Shown here in pieces: positions 48,091 to 61,200 of a stretch of 64,000 nt of DNA. Origin of the DNA: Ptiloglossa arizonensis (taxonomy: Eukaryota > Arthropoda > Insecta > Hymenoptera > Colletidae); assembly GCF_051014685.1 (NCBI RefSeq), contig NW_027479058.1, forward strand, positions 124,001 to 188,000. The letters are read 5' to 3'. Made by a program: the position numbers and the translations under genes. Position 1 is the first letter of the stretch. Each line of letters opens with the position of its first letter. The notes under the pieces were generated by a model. It was not told the DNA's origin. It made no database searches and saw nothing but the letters and a program-made list of their open reading frames with translations.

Positions 48091-51000
48091 CATTTTGGAT
48101 GTATGAAACGCTTGAGAAACTCAAAATTTTCGCAGTTCTGATACTCGAAACGAATAACTAGAACGGCCTAGGGGAAAAGTACGCATACCGTTGTAATCGG
48201 GCGAGTTTCTACTTTCTGATGCAACAGAAATTTTGCGGATTGGTCAATCCGTTCGCGAGATATGGCAGTTTGGGAGTAAGCAACGCTTGAAAAACTCAAA
48301 ATTTTCGCAGTTCTGTTGCTCGAAACGAATAACTAGAACGGGCTAGGGGAAAAGTACGCACACCGTTGTAATCGGGCGAGTTTCTACTTTCAGATGCATC
48401 AGAAATTTTGCGGATTGGACAATCCGTTCGCGAGATGTGGCAGTTTGTAGGTGAGAAACGATTGAGAAACTCGAAATTTTCGCAGTTCTGATGCTCGAAA
48501 CGAATAACTAGAACGGCCTAGGGGAAAAGTACGCATACCGTTGTAATCGGGCGAGTTTCTACCTTCAGATGCAACAGAAATTTTGCGGATTGGTCAATCC
48601 GTTCGCGAGATATGGCAGTTTGGAAGTAAGACTCGCTTGAGAAACTCAAAATTTTCGCAGTTCTGATGCTCGAAACGAATAACTAGAACGGCCTAGGGGA
48701 AAAGTACGCATACCGTTTCAATCGGGCGAGTTTCTACTTTCAGATGCAACAGAAATTTTGCGGATTGGTCAATCCGTTCGCGAGATATGGCAGTTTGGAG
48801 GTAAGAAACGCTTGAGAAACTCAAAATTTTCGCAGTTCTGATGCTCGACAAGCATAACTAGAACGGCCTAGGGGAAAAGTACGCACACCGTTGTAATCGG
48901 GCGAATTTCTACTTTCAGATGCAACAGAAATTTTGCGGATTGGTCAATCCGTTCGCGAGATATGGCAGTTTGGATGTAAGAAACGCTCGAGAAACTCAAA
49001 ATTTTCGCAGTTCTGATGCTCGAAACGAATAACTAGAACGGCCTAGGGGAAAAGTACGCACACCGTTGTAATCGGGCGACTTTCTACTTTCAGATGCAAC
49101 AGAAATTTTGCGGATTGGTCAATCCGTTCGCGAGATATGGGAGTTTGGAGGTAAGAAACGCTTGAGAAACTCAAAATTTTCACAGTTCTGATGCTCGAAA
49201 CGAATAACTAGAACGGCCTAGGGGAAAAGTACGCATACCGTTGTAATCGGGCGAGTTTCTACTTTCAGATGCAACAGAAATTTTGCGGATTGGTCAATCC
49301 GTTCGCGAGATATGGCAGTTTGGATGTAAGCAACGCTTGAAAAACTCAAAATTTTCGCAGTTCTGTTGCTCGAAACGAATAACTAGAACGGGCTAGGGGA
49401 AAAGTACGCATACCGTTGTAATCGGGCGAGTTTCTACTTTCAGATGCAACAGAAATTTTGCGGATTGGTCAATCCGTTCGCGAGATATGGCAGTTTGGAG
49501 GTAAGAAACGCTTGAGAAACTCAAAATTTTCGCAGTTCTGTTGCTCGAAACGAATAACTAGAACGGGCTAGGGGAAAAGTACGCATACAGTTGTAATCGG
49601 GCGAATTTCTACTTTCAGATGCAACAGAAATTTTGCGGATTGGTCAATCCGTTCGCGAGATATGGCAGTTTGGATGTAAGAAACGCTCGAGAAACTCAAA
49701 ATTTTCGCAGTTCTGATGCTCGAAACGAATAACTAGAACGGCCTAGGGGAAAAGTACGCACACCGTTGTAATCGGGCGACTTTCTACTTTCAGATGCAAC
49801 AGAAATTTTGCGGATTGGTCAATCCGTTCGCGAGATATGGCAGTTTGGAGGTAAGAAACGCTTGAGAAACTCAAAATTTTCACAGTTCTGATGCTCGAAA
49901 CGAATAACTAGAACGGCCTAGGCGAAAAGTACGCATACCGTTGTAATCGGGCGAGTTTCTACTTTCAGATGCAACAGAAATTTTGCGGATTGGTCAATCC
50001 GTTCGCGAGATATGGCAGTTTGGATGTAAGCAACGCTTGAAAAACACAAAATTTTCGCAGTTCTGTTGCTCGACACGAATAACTAGAACGGGCTAGGGGA
50101 AAAGTACGCATACCGTTGTAATCGGGCGAGTTTCTACTTTCAGATGCAACAGAAATTTTGCGGATTGGTCAATCCGTTCGCGAGATATGGCAGTTTGGAT
50201 GTAAGACTCGCTTGAGAAACTCAAAATTTTCGCAGTTCTGATGCTCGAAACGAATAACTAGAACGGCCTAGGGGAAAAGTACGCATACCGTTGCAATCGG
50301 GCGAGTTTCTACTTTCAGATGCAACAGAAATTTTGCGGATTGGTCAATCCGTTCGCGAGATATGGCAGTTTGGATGTAAGAAACGCTTGAGAAACTCAAA
50401 ATTTTCGCAGTTCTGATGCTCGAAACGAATAACTAGAACGGCCTAGGGGAAAAGTACGCATAGTGTTGTAATCGGGCGAGTTTCTACTTTCAGATGCAAC
50501 AGAAATTTTGCGGATTGGTCAATCCGTTCGCGAGATATGGCAGTTTGGAGGTAAGAAACGCTCGAGAAACTCAAAATTTTCGCAGTTCTCATGCTCGAAA
50601 AGCATATTTAGAACGGCCCAGGGGAAAAGTACGCACACCGTTGTAATCGGCCGAGTTTCTACCTTCAGATGCAACAGAAATTTTGCGGATTGGTCAATCC
50701 GTTCGCGAGATATGGCAGTTTGGAAGTAAGACTCGCTTGAGAAACTCAAAATTTTCGCAGTTCTGATGCTCGAAACGAATAACTAGAACGGCCTAGGGGA
50801 AAAGTACGCATACCGTTTCAATCGGGCGAGTTTCTACTTTCAGATGCAACAGAAATTTTGCGGATTGGTCAATCCGTTCGCGAGATATGGCAGTTTGGAG
50901 GTAAGAAACGCTTGAGAAACTCAAAATTTTCGCAGTTCTGATGCTCGACAAGCATAACTAGAACGGCCTAGGGGAAAAGTACACACAACGTTGTAATCGG

Positions 51001-54000
51001 GCGAGTTTCTACTTTCAGATGCAACAGAAATTTTGCGAATTGGTCAATCCGTTCGCGAGATATGGCAGTTTGGAGGTAAGCAACGCTTGAGAAACTCGAA
51101 ATTTTCGCAGTTCTGTTGCTCGAAACGAATAACTAGAACGGGCTAGGGGGAAAGTACGCATACAGTTGTAATCGGGCGAATTTCTACTTTCAGATGCAAC
51201 AGAAATTTTGCGGATTGGTCAATCCGTTCGCGAGATATGGCAGTTTGGATGTAAGAAACGCTCGAGAAACTCAAAATTTTCGCAGTTCTGATGCTCGAAA
51301 CGAATAACTAGAACGGCCTAGGGGAAAAGTACGCGCACCGTTGTAATCGGGCGACTTTCTACTTTCAGATGCAACAGAAATTTTGCGGATTGGTCAATCC
51401 GTTCGCGAGATATGGCAGTTTGGAAGTAAGACTCGCTTGAGAAACTCAAAATTTTCGCAGTTCTGATGCTCGAAACGAATAACTAGAACGGCCTAGGGGA
51501 AAAGTACGCATACCGTTGCAATCGGGCGAGTTTCTACTTTCAGATGCAACAGAAATTTTGCGGATTGGTCAATCCGTTCGCGAGATATGGCAGTTTGGAT
51601 GTAAGAAACGCTTGAGAAACTCAAAATTTTCGCAGTTCTGATGCTCGAAACGAATAACTAGAACGGCCTAGGGGAAAAGTACGCATAGTGTTGTAATCGG
51701 GCGAGTTTCTACCTTCAGATGCAACAGAAATTTTGCGGATTGGTCAATCCGTTCGCGAGATATGGCAGTTTGGAGGTAAGAAACGCTTGAGAAACTCAAA
51801 ATTTTCGCAGTTCTGATGCTCGACAAGCATAAATAGAACGGCCTAGGGGAAAAGTACGCACACCGTTGTAATCGGGCGAGTTTCTACTTTCAGATGCAAC
51901 AGAAATTTTGCGGATTGGTCAATCCGTTCGCGAGATATGGCAGTTTGGAGGTAAGCAACGCTTGAGAAACTCAAAATTTTCGCAGTTCTGTTGCTCGAAA
52001 CGAATAACTAGAACGGGCTAGGGGAAAAGTACGCATACGGTTGTAATCGGGCGAATTTCTACTTTCAGATGCAATAGAAATTTTGCGGATTGGTCAATCC
52101 GTTCGCGAGATATGGCAGTTTGGATGTAAGGAACGCTCGAGAAACTCAAAATTTTCGCAGTTCTGATGCTCGAAACGAATAACTAGAACGGCCTAGGGGA
52201 AAAGTACGCATACCGTTGTAATCGGCCGAGTTTCTACCTTCAGATGCAACAGAAATTTTGCGGATTGGTCAATCCGTTCGCGAGATATGGCAGTTTGGAG
52301 GTAAGCAACGCTTGAGAAACTCAAAATTTTCGCAGTTCTGTTGCTCGAAACGAATAACTAGAACGGGCTAGGGGAAAAGTTCGCATACAGTTGTAATCGG
52401 GCGAGTTTCTACTTTCAGATGCATCAGAAATTTTGCGGATTGGACAATCCGTTCGCGAGATGTGGCAGTTTGTACGTGAGAAACGCTTGAGAAACTCAAA
52501 ATTTTCGCAGTTCTGATGCTCGAAACGAATAACTAGAACGGCCTAGGGGAAAAGTACGCATACAGTTGTAATCGGGCGAGTTTCTACTTTCAGATGCATC
52601 AGAAATTTTGCGGATTGGACAATCCGTTCGCGAGATGTGGCAGTTTGTAGGTGAGAAACGATTGAGAAACTCAAAATTTTCGCAGTTCTGATGCTCGAAA
52701 CGAATAACTAGAACGGCCTAGGGGAAAAGTACGCATACCGTTGTAATCGGGCGAGTTTCTACCTTCAGATGCAACAGAAATTTTGCGGATTGGTCAATCC
52801 GTTCGCGAGATATGGCAGTTTGGAAGTAAGACTCGCTTGAGAAACTCAAAATTTTCGCAGTTCTGATGCTCGAAACGAATAACTAGAACGGCCTAGGGGA
52901 AAAGTACGCATACCGTTTCAATCGGGCGAGTTTCTACTTTCAGATGCAACAGAAATTTTGCGGATTGGTCAATCCGTTCGCGAGATATGGCAGTTTGGAG
53001 GTAAGAAACGCTTGAGAAACTCAAAATTTTCGCAGTTCTGATGCTCGACAAGCATAACTAGAACGGCCTAGGGGAAAAGTACGCACACCGTTGTAATCGG
53101 GCGAGTTTCTACTTTCAGATGCAACAGAAATTTTGCGGATTGGTCAATCCGTTCGCGAGATATGGCAGTTTGGAGGTAAGCAACGCTTGAGAAACTCAAA
53201 ATTTTCGCAGTTCTGATGCTCGACAAGCATAACTAGAACGGCCTAGGGGAAAAGTACGCACACCGTTGTAATCGGGCGAGTTTCTACTTTCAGATGCAAC
53301 AGAAATTTTGCGGATTTGTCAATCCGTTCGCGAGATATGGCAGTTTGGAGGTAAGCAACGCTTGAGAAACTCAAAATTTTCGCAGTTCTGTTGCTCGAAA
53401 CGAATAACTAGATCGGGCTAGGGGAAAAGTACGCATACAGTTGTAATCGGGCGAGTTTCTACTCTCAGATGCAACAGAAATTTTGCGGATTGGTCAATCC
53501 GTTCGCGAGATATGGCAGTTTGGAGGTAAGCAACGCTTGAAAAACTCAAAATTTTCGCAGTTCTGTTGCCCGAAACGAATAACTAGAACGGGCTAGGGGA
53601 AAAGTACGCATACCGTTGTAATCGGGCGAGTTTCTACTTTCAGATGCAACAGAAATTTTGCGGATTGGTCAATCCGTTCGCGAGTTATGGCAGTTTGGAG
53701 GTAAGAAGCGCTTGAGAAACTCAAAATTTTCGCAGTTCTGATGCTCGAAACGAATAACTAGAACGGCCTAGGGGAAAAGTACGCACAGTGTTGTAATCGG
53801 GCGAGTTTCTACTTTCAGATGCAACAGAAATTTTGCGGATTGATCAATCCGTTCGCGAGATATGGCAGTTTGGAAGTAAGAAACGCTTGAGAAACTCAAA
53901 ATTTTCGCAGTTCTGATGCTCGAAACGCATAACTAGAACGGCCTACGGGAAAAGTACGCATAGTGTTGTAGTCGGGGGAGTTTCTACTTTCAGATGCAAC

Positions 54001-54138
54001 AGAAATTTTGCGGATTGGTCAATCCGTTCGCGAGATATGGCAGTTTGGAGGTAAGAAACGCTCGAGAAACTCAAAATTTTCGCAGTTCTGATGCTCGACA
54101 AGCATAACTAGAATGGCCTAGGGGAAAAGTACGCACAC
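48091..54138 (+). repeat. Mixed segment with 23-mer and 1-mer duplications
   Basis: The start (48169-49499) copies 37.7-39.0 kb. The CTCATGCTCG unit near 50588 lies 4,025 bp (23 units) after its relative near 46563 and has local changes (CGAAAAGCATATTTAG). Two CATCAG units sit in direct succession at 52422 and 52597 with TTTGTACGTG and TTTGTAGGTG. At 53.5-54.1 kb the monomer types change to the set used in the following 5-mer HOR (GTTGCCC, GAGTTATGG, TGATCA dyad, TGTAGTCGGGGG, TTTCACATG). Confidence 0.72.
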
Positions 54139-57100
54139 CGCTGTAATCGGGCGAGTTTCTACTTTCACATGCAACAGAAATTTTGCGGATTGGTCAATCC
54201 GTTCGCGAGATATGGCAGTTTGGAGGTAAGCAACGCTTGAAAAACTCAAAATTTTCGCAGAACTGTTGCTCGAAACGAATAACTAGGTCGGCCTAGGGGA
54301 AAAGTACGCATACCGTTGTAATCGGGCGAGTTTCTACTTTCAGATGCAATAGAAATTTTGCGGATTGGTCAATCTGTTCGCGAGATATGGCAGTTTGGAG
54401 GTAAGCAACGCTTGAGAAACTCAAAATTTTCGCAGTTCTGATGCTCGACAAGCATAACTAGAACGGCCTAGGGGAAAAGTACGCACACCGTTGTAATCGG
54501 GCGTGTTTCTACTTTCAGATGCAACAGAAATTTTGCGGATTTGTCAATCCGTTCGCGAGATATGGCAGTTTGGAGGTAAGCAACGCTTGAGAAACTCAAA
54601 TTTTCGCAGTTCTGTTGCTCGAAACGAATAACTAGAACGGGCTAGGGGAAAAGTACGCATACAGTTGTAATCGGGCGAGTTTCTACTTTCAGATGCAACA
54701 GAAATTTTGCGGATTGGTCAATCCGTTCGCGAGTTATGGCAGTTTGGAGGTAAGAAACGCTTGAGAAACTCAAAATTTTCGCAGTTCTGATGCTCGAAAC
54801 GAATAACTAGAACAGCCTAGGGGAAAAGTACGCACAGTGTTGTAATCGGGCGAGTTTCTACTTTCAGATGCAACAGAAATTTTGCGGATTGATCAATCCG
54901 TTCGCGAGATATGGCAGTTTGGAAGTAAGAAACGCTTGAGAAACTCAAAATTTTCGCAGTTCTGATGCTCGAAACGAATAACTAGAACGGCCTAGGGGAA
55001 AAGTACGCACAGTGTTGTAATCGGGCGAGTTTCTACTTTCAGATGCAACAGAAATTTTGCGGATTGATCAATCCGTTCGCGAGATATGGCAGTTTGGAAG
55101 TAAGAAACGCTTGAGAAACTCAAAATTTTCGCAGTTCTGATGCTCGAAACGAATAACTAGAACGGCCTAGGGGAAAAGTACGCATAGTGTTGTAGTCGGG
55201 GGAGTTTCTACTTTCAGATGCAACAGAAATTTTGCGGATTGGTCAATCCGTTCGCGAGATATGGCAGTTTGGAGGTAAGAAATGCTCGAGAAACTCAAAT
55301 TTTCGCAGTTCTGATGCTCGACAAGCATAACTAGAACGGCCTAGGGGAAAAGTACGCACACCGCTGTAATCGGGCGAGTTTCTACTTTCACATGCAACAG
55401 AAATTTTGCGGATTGGTCAATCCGTTCGCGAGATATGGCAGTTTGGAGGTAAGCAACGCTTGAGAAACTCAAAATTTTCGCAGTTCTGTTGCTCGAAACG
55501 AATAACTAGAACGGGCTAGGGGAAAAGTACGCATACAGTTGTAATCGGGCGAGTTTCTACTTTCAGATGCAACAGAAATTTTGCGGATTGGTCAATCCGT
55601 TCGCGAGATATGGCAGTTTGGAGGTAAGCAACGCTTGAAAAACTCAAAATTTTCGCAGTTCTGTTGCCCGAAACGAATAACTAGAACGGGCTAGGGGAAA
55701 AGTACGCATACCGTTGTAATCGGGCGAGTTTCTACTTTCAGATGCAACAGAAATTTTGCGGATTGGTCAATCCGTTCGCGAGTTATGGCAGTTTGGAGGT
55801 AAGAAACGCTTGAGAAACTCAAAATTTTCGCAGTTCTGATGCTCGAAACGAATAACTAGAACGGCCTAGGGGAAAAGTACGCACAGTGTTGTAATCGGGC
55901 GAGTTTCTACTTTCAGATGCAACAGAAATTTTGCGGATTGATCAATCCGTTCGCGAGATATGGCAGTTTGGAAGTAAGAAACGCTTGAGAAACTCAAAAT
56001 TTTCGCAGTTCTGATGCTCGAAACGAATAACTAGAACGGCCTAGGGGAAAAGTACGCATAGTGTTGTAGTCGGGGGAGTTTCTACTTTCAGATGCAACAG
56101 AAATTTTGCGGATTGGTCAATCCGTTCGCGAGATATGGTAGTTTGGAGGTAAGAAATGCTCGAGAAACTCAAAATTTTCGCAGTTCTGATGCTCGACAAG
56201 CATAACTAGAACGGCCTAGGGGAAAAGTACGCACACCGCTGTAATCGGGCGAGTTTCTACTTTCACATGCAACAGAAATTTTGCGGATTGGTCAATCCGT
56301 TCGCGAGATATGGCAGTTTGGAGGTAAGCAACGCTTGAAAAACTCAAAATTTTCGCAGTTCTGTTGCTCGAAACGAATAACTAGAACGGGCTAGGGGAAA
56401 AGTACGCATACCGTTGTAATCGGGCGAGTTTCTACTTTCAGATACAACAGAAATTTTGCGGATTGGTCAATCCGTTCGCGAGATATGGCAGTTTGGAGGT
56501 AAGCAACGCTTGAAAAACTCAAAATTTTCGCAGTTCTGTTGCCCGAAACGAATAACTAGAACGGGCTAGGGGAAAAGTACGCATACCGTTGTAATCGGGC
56601 GAGTTTCTACTTTCAGATGCAACAGAAATTTTGCGGATTGGTCAATCCGTTCGCGAGTTATGGCAGTTTGGAGGTAAGAAACGCTTGAGAAACTCAAAAT
56701 TTTCGCAGTTCTGATGCTCGAAACGAATAACTAGAACGGCCTAGGGGAAAAGTACGCACAGTGTTGTAATCGGGCGAGTTTCTACTTTCAGATGCAACAG
56801 AAATTTTGCGGATTGATCAATCCGTTCGCGAGATATGGCAGTTTGGAAGTAAGAAACGCTTGAGAAACTCAAAATTTTCGCAGTTCTGATGCTCGAAACG
56901 AATAACTAGAACGGCCTAGGGGAGAAGTACGCATAGTGTTGTAGTCGGGGGAGTTTCTACTTTCAGATGCAACAGAAATTTTGCGGATTGGTCAATCCGT
57001 TCGCGAGATATGGCAGTTTGGAGGTAAGAAATGCTCGAGAAACTCAAAATTTTCGCAGTTCTGATGCTCGACAAGCATAACTAGAACGGCCTAGGGGAAA

Positions 57101-57400
57101 AGTACGCACACCGCTGTAATCGGGCGAGTTTCTACTTTCACATGCAACAGAAATTTTGCGGATTGGTCAATCCGTTCGCGAGATATGGCAGTTTGGAGGT
57201 AAGCAACGCTTGAAAAACTCAAAATTTTCGCAGTTCTGTTGCTCTAAACGAATAACTAGAACGGGCTAGGGGAAAAGTACGCATACCGTTGTAATCGGGC
57301 GAGTTTCTACTTTCAGATACAACAGAAATTTTGCGGATTGGTCAATCCGTTCGCGAGATATGGCAGTTTGGAGGTAAGCAACGCTTGAAAAACTCAAAAT
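54139..57400 (+). repeat. 5-mer higher-order repeat (875 bp)
   Basis: A five-monomer set repeats: a GTTGCCC/GAGTTATGG unit, a CACAGTG unit with the perfect dyad (TTGATCAATCC), a TGTAGTCGGGGG unit, a GCTCGACAAG unit with CGCTGTAATC and TTTCACATG, and a GTTGCTCG/ATACCG unit. The CGCTGTAATC mark is at 54139, 55362, 56237 and 57112: the last three are exactly 875 bp apart, while the first interval is 1,223 bp (seven units less two deletions). The two deletions are CTCAAATTTTCG (one A lost) near 54597 and 55297. AAATGCTCGAG and CAGATACAAC are further local marks. Confidence 0.88.
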
Positions 57401-58286
57401 TTTCGCAGTTCTGTTGCTCGAAACGAATAACTAGAACGGGCTAGGGGAAAAGTACGCATACCGTTGTAATCGGGCGAGTTTCTACTTTCAGATGCAACAG
57501 AAATTTTGCGGATTGGTCAATCCGTTCGCGAGATATGGCAGTTTGGAAGTAAGACTCGCTTGAGAAACTCAAAATTTTCGCAGTTCTGATGCTCGAAACG
57601 AATAACTAGAACGGCCTAGGGGAAAAGTACGCATACCGTTGCAATCGGGCGAGTTTCTACTTTCAGATGCAACAGAAATTTTGCGGATTGGTCAATCCGT
57701 TCGCGAGATATGGCAGTTTGGAGGTAAGAAACGCTTGAGAAACTCAAAATTTTCGCAGTTCTGATGCTCGACAAGCATAACTAGAACGGCCTACGGGAAA
57801 AGTACGCACACCGTTGTAATCGGGCGAGTTTCTACTTTCAGATGCAACAGAAATTTTGCGGATTGGTCAATCCGTTCGCGAGATATGGCAGTTTGGAGGT
57901 AAGCAACGCTTGAGAAACTCAAAATTTTCGCAGTTCTGTTGCTCGAAACGAATAACTAGAACGGGATAGGGGAAAAGTACGCATACAGTTGTAATCGGGC
58001 GAATTTCTACTTTCAGATGCAACAGAAATTTTGCGGAATGGTCAATCCGTTCGCGAGATATGGCAGTTTGGATGTAAGAAACGCTCGAGAAACTCAAAAT
58101 TTTCGCAGTTCTGATGCTCGAAACGAATAACTAGAACGGCCTAGGGGAAAAGTACGCACACCGTTGTAATCGGGCGAGTTTCTACTTTCAGATGCAACAG
58201 AAATTTTGCGGATTGGTCAATCCGTTCGCGAGATATGGCAGTTTGGAGGTAAGAAACGCTTGACAAACTCAAAATTTTCACAGTTC
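57401..58286 (+). repeat. Linker monomers with an 8-mer offset copy
   Basis: Five monomers between two HOR blocks. The run from about 57760 to 58286 matches about 59160 to 59686 at an offset of exactly 1,400 bp, including CCTACGGG, GGGATAGGGG, GGGCGAATTT and CTTGACAAACTC with TTTTCACAG. A CGGAATGG change breaks the dyad at 58035 but not in the copy at 59435. Confidence 0.78.
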
Positions 58287-61200
58287 TGATGCTCGAAACG
58301 AATAACTAGAACGGCCTAGGGGAAAAGTACGCATACCGTTGCAATCGGGCGAGTTTCTACTTTCAGATGCAACAGAAATTTTGCGGATTGGTCAATCCGT
58401 TCGCGAGATATGGCAGTTTGGAGGTAAGAAACGCTCGAGAAACTCAAAATTTTCGCAGTTCTGTTGCTCGAAACGAATAACTAGAACGGGCTAGGGGAAA
58501 AGTACGCATACCGTTGTAATCTGGCGAGTTTCTACTTTCAGATGCAACAGAAATTTTGCGGATTGGTCAATCCGTTCGCGATATATGGCAGTTTGGATGT
58601 AAGAAATGCTTGAGAAACTCAAAATTTTCGCAGTTCTGATGCGCGAAACGAATAACTAGAACGGCCTAGGGGAAAAGTACGCATACCGTTGTAATCGGGC
58701 GAGTTTCTACTTTCAGATGCAACAGAAATTTTGCGGATTGGTCAATCCGTTCGCGAGATATGGCAGTTTGGACGTAAGCAACGCTTGAGAAACTCAAAAT
58801 TTTCGCAGTTCTGTTGCTCGAAACGAATAACTAGAACGGGATAGGGGAAAAGTACGCACACCGCTGTAATCGGGCGAGTTTCTACTTTCACATGCAACAG
58901 AAATTTTGCGGATTGGTCAATCCGTTCGCGAGATATGGCAGTTTGGAGGTAAGCAACGCTTGAAAAACTCAAAATTTTCGCAGTTCTGTTGCTCTAAACG
59001 AATAACTAGAACGGGCTAGGGGAAAAGTACGCATACCGTTGTAATCGGGCGAGTTTCTACTTTCAGATACAACAGAAATTTTGCGGATTGGTCAATCCGT
59101 TCGCTAGATATGGCAGTTTGGAGGTAAGCAACGCTTGAAAAACTCAAAATTTTCGCAGTTCTGATGCTCGACAAGCATAACTAGAACGGCCTACGGGAAA
59201 AGTACGCACACCGTTGTAATCGGGCGAGTTTCTACTTTCAGATGCAACAGAAATTTTGCGGATTGGTCAATCCGTTCGCGAGATATGGCAGTTTGGAGGT
59301 AAGCAACGCTTGAGAAACTCAAAATTTTCGCAGTTCTGTTGCTCGAAACGAATAACTAGAACGGGATAGGGGAAAAGTACGCATACAGTTGTAATCGGGC
59401 GAATTTCTACTTTCAGATGCAACAGAAATTTTGCGGATTGGTCAATCCGTTCGCGAGATATGGCAGTTTGGATGTAAGAAACGCTCGAGAAACTCAAAAT
59501 TTTCGCAGTTCTGATGCTCGAAACGAATAACTAGAACGGCCTAGGGGAAAAGTACGCACACCGTTGTAATCGGGCGAGTTTCTACTTTCAGATGCAACAG
59601 AAATTTTGCGGATTGGTCAATCCGTTCGCGAGATATGGCAGTTTGGAGGTAAGAAACGCTTGACAAACTCAAAATTTTCACAGTTCTGATGCTCGAAACG
59701 AATAACTAGAACAGCCTAGGGGAAAAGTACGCATACCGTTGTAATCGGACGAGTTTCTACTTTCAGATGCAACAGAAATTTTGCGGATTGGAAAATCCGT
59801 TCGCGGGATATGGCAGTTTGGAGGTAAGAAACGGTTGAGAAACTCAAAATTTGCACAGTTCTGATGCTCGAAACGAATAACGAGAATGGCCCAGGGGAAA
59901 AGCACACATACCGTTTCAATTGGGCGAGTTTCTACTTTCAGATGCAACAGAAATTTTGCGGATTGGTCTATCCGTTTGCGAGATATGGCAGTTTGGAGGT
60001 AAGAAACGGTTGAGAAACTCAAAATTTGCACAGTTCTGATGCTCGAAACGAATAACTAGAATGGCCCAGGGGAAAAGTACTCATACCGTTGTAATCGGGC
60101 GAGTATCTACTTTCAGATGCAACAGAAATTTTTCGGATTGGTCAATCCGTTCGCGAGATGTGGCAGTTTGTAGGTGAGAAACGCTCGAGACACTCAAAAT
60201 TTTCGCAGTTCTGATGCTCGACAAGCATAACCGGAACGGCCTAGGGGAAAAGTACGCATACCGTTGTAATCGGGCGAGTTTCTACCTTCAGATGCAACAG
60301 AAATTTTGCGGATTGGAAAATCCGTTCGCGAGATATGGCAGTTTGGAGGTAAGAAACGGTTGAGAAACTCTAAATTTGCACAGTTCTGATGCTCGAAACG
60401 AATAACTAGAATGGCCCAGGGGAAAAGCACACATACCGTTGTAATCGGGCGAGTATCTACTTTCAGATGCAACAGAAATTTTGCGGATTGGTCAATCCGT
60501 TCGCGAGATATGGCAGTTTGGAGGTAAGAAACGCTCGAGAAACTCAAAATTTTCGCGGTTCTGATGCTCGAAACGAATAACAAGTGCGGCCTAGGGGAAA
60601 AGTACGCACACCGTTGTAATCGGGCGAGTTTCTACTTTCAGATGCAGCAGAAATTTTGCGGATTGGTCAATCCGTTCGCGAGATATGGCAGTTTGGATGT
60701 AAGAAACGCTTGAGAAACTCAAAATTTTCGCGGTTCTGATGCTCGAAACGAATAACAAGAACGGCCTAGGGGAAAAGTACGCACACCGTTGTAATCGGGC
60801 GAGTTTCTACTTTCAGATGCAACAGAAATTTTGCGGATTGGTCAATCCGTTCGCGAGATATGGCAGTTTGGAGGTAAGCAACGCTTGAGAAACTCAAAAT
60901 TTTCGCAGTTCTGTTGCTCGAAACGAATAACTAGAACGGGCTAGGGGAAAAGTACGCATACAGTTGTAATCGGGCGAGTTTCTACTTTCAGATGCATCAG
61001 AAATTTTGCGGATTGGACAATCCGTTCGCGAGATGTGGCAGTCTGTACGTGAGAAACGCTTGAGAAACTCAAAATTTTCGCAGTTGTGATGCTCGAAACG
61101 AATAACTAGAACGGCCTAGGGGAAAAGTACGCATACCGTTGCAATCGGGCGAGTTTCTACTTTCAGATGCAACAGAAATTTTGCGGATTGGTCAATCCGT

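Noticed and set aside
26880..50749. Recurring 73-88 codon frames on both strands (26880-27121, 32307-32575, 35807-36075, 38969-39549, 42238-42524, 43169-43749, 46483-46724, 50508-50749)
   Set aside because: Each covers just over one monomer in the CTCATGCTCG/GGCCCAGG variant pair and overlaps a frame on the opposite strand. They are copies produced by block duplication, not genes.
60194..60583. Longest open frame, 129 codons on the minus strand, with an identical copy at 62994-63383
   Set aside because: It is satellite sequence read in shifting frames: the 175-bp unit changes phase at each monomer, and this stretch stays open only because the divergent monomers lost stops. There is no recognisable domain, start context or conservation beyond the repeat.
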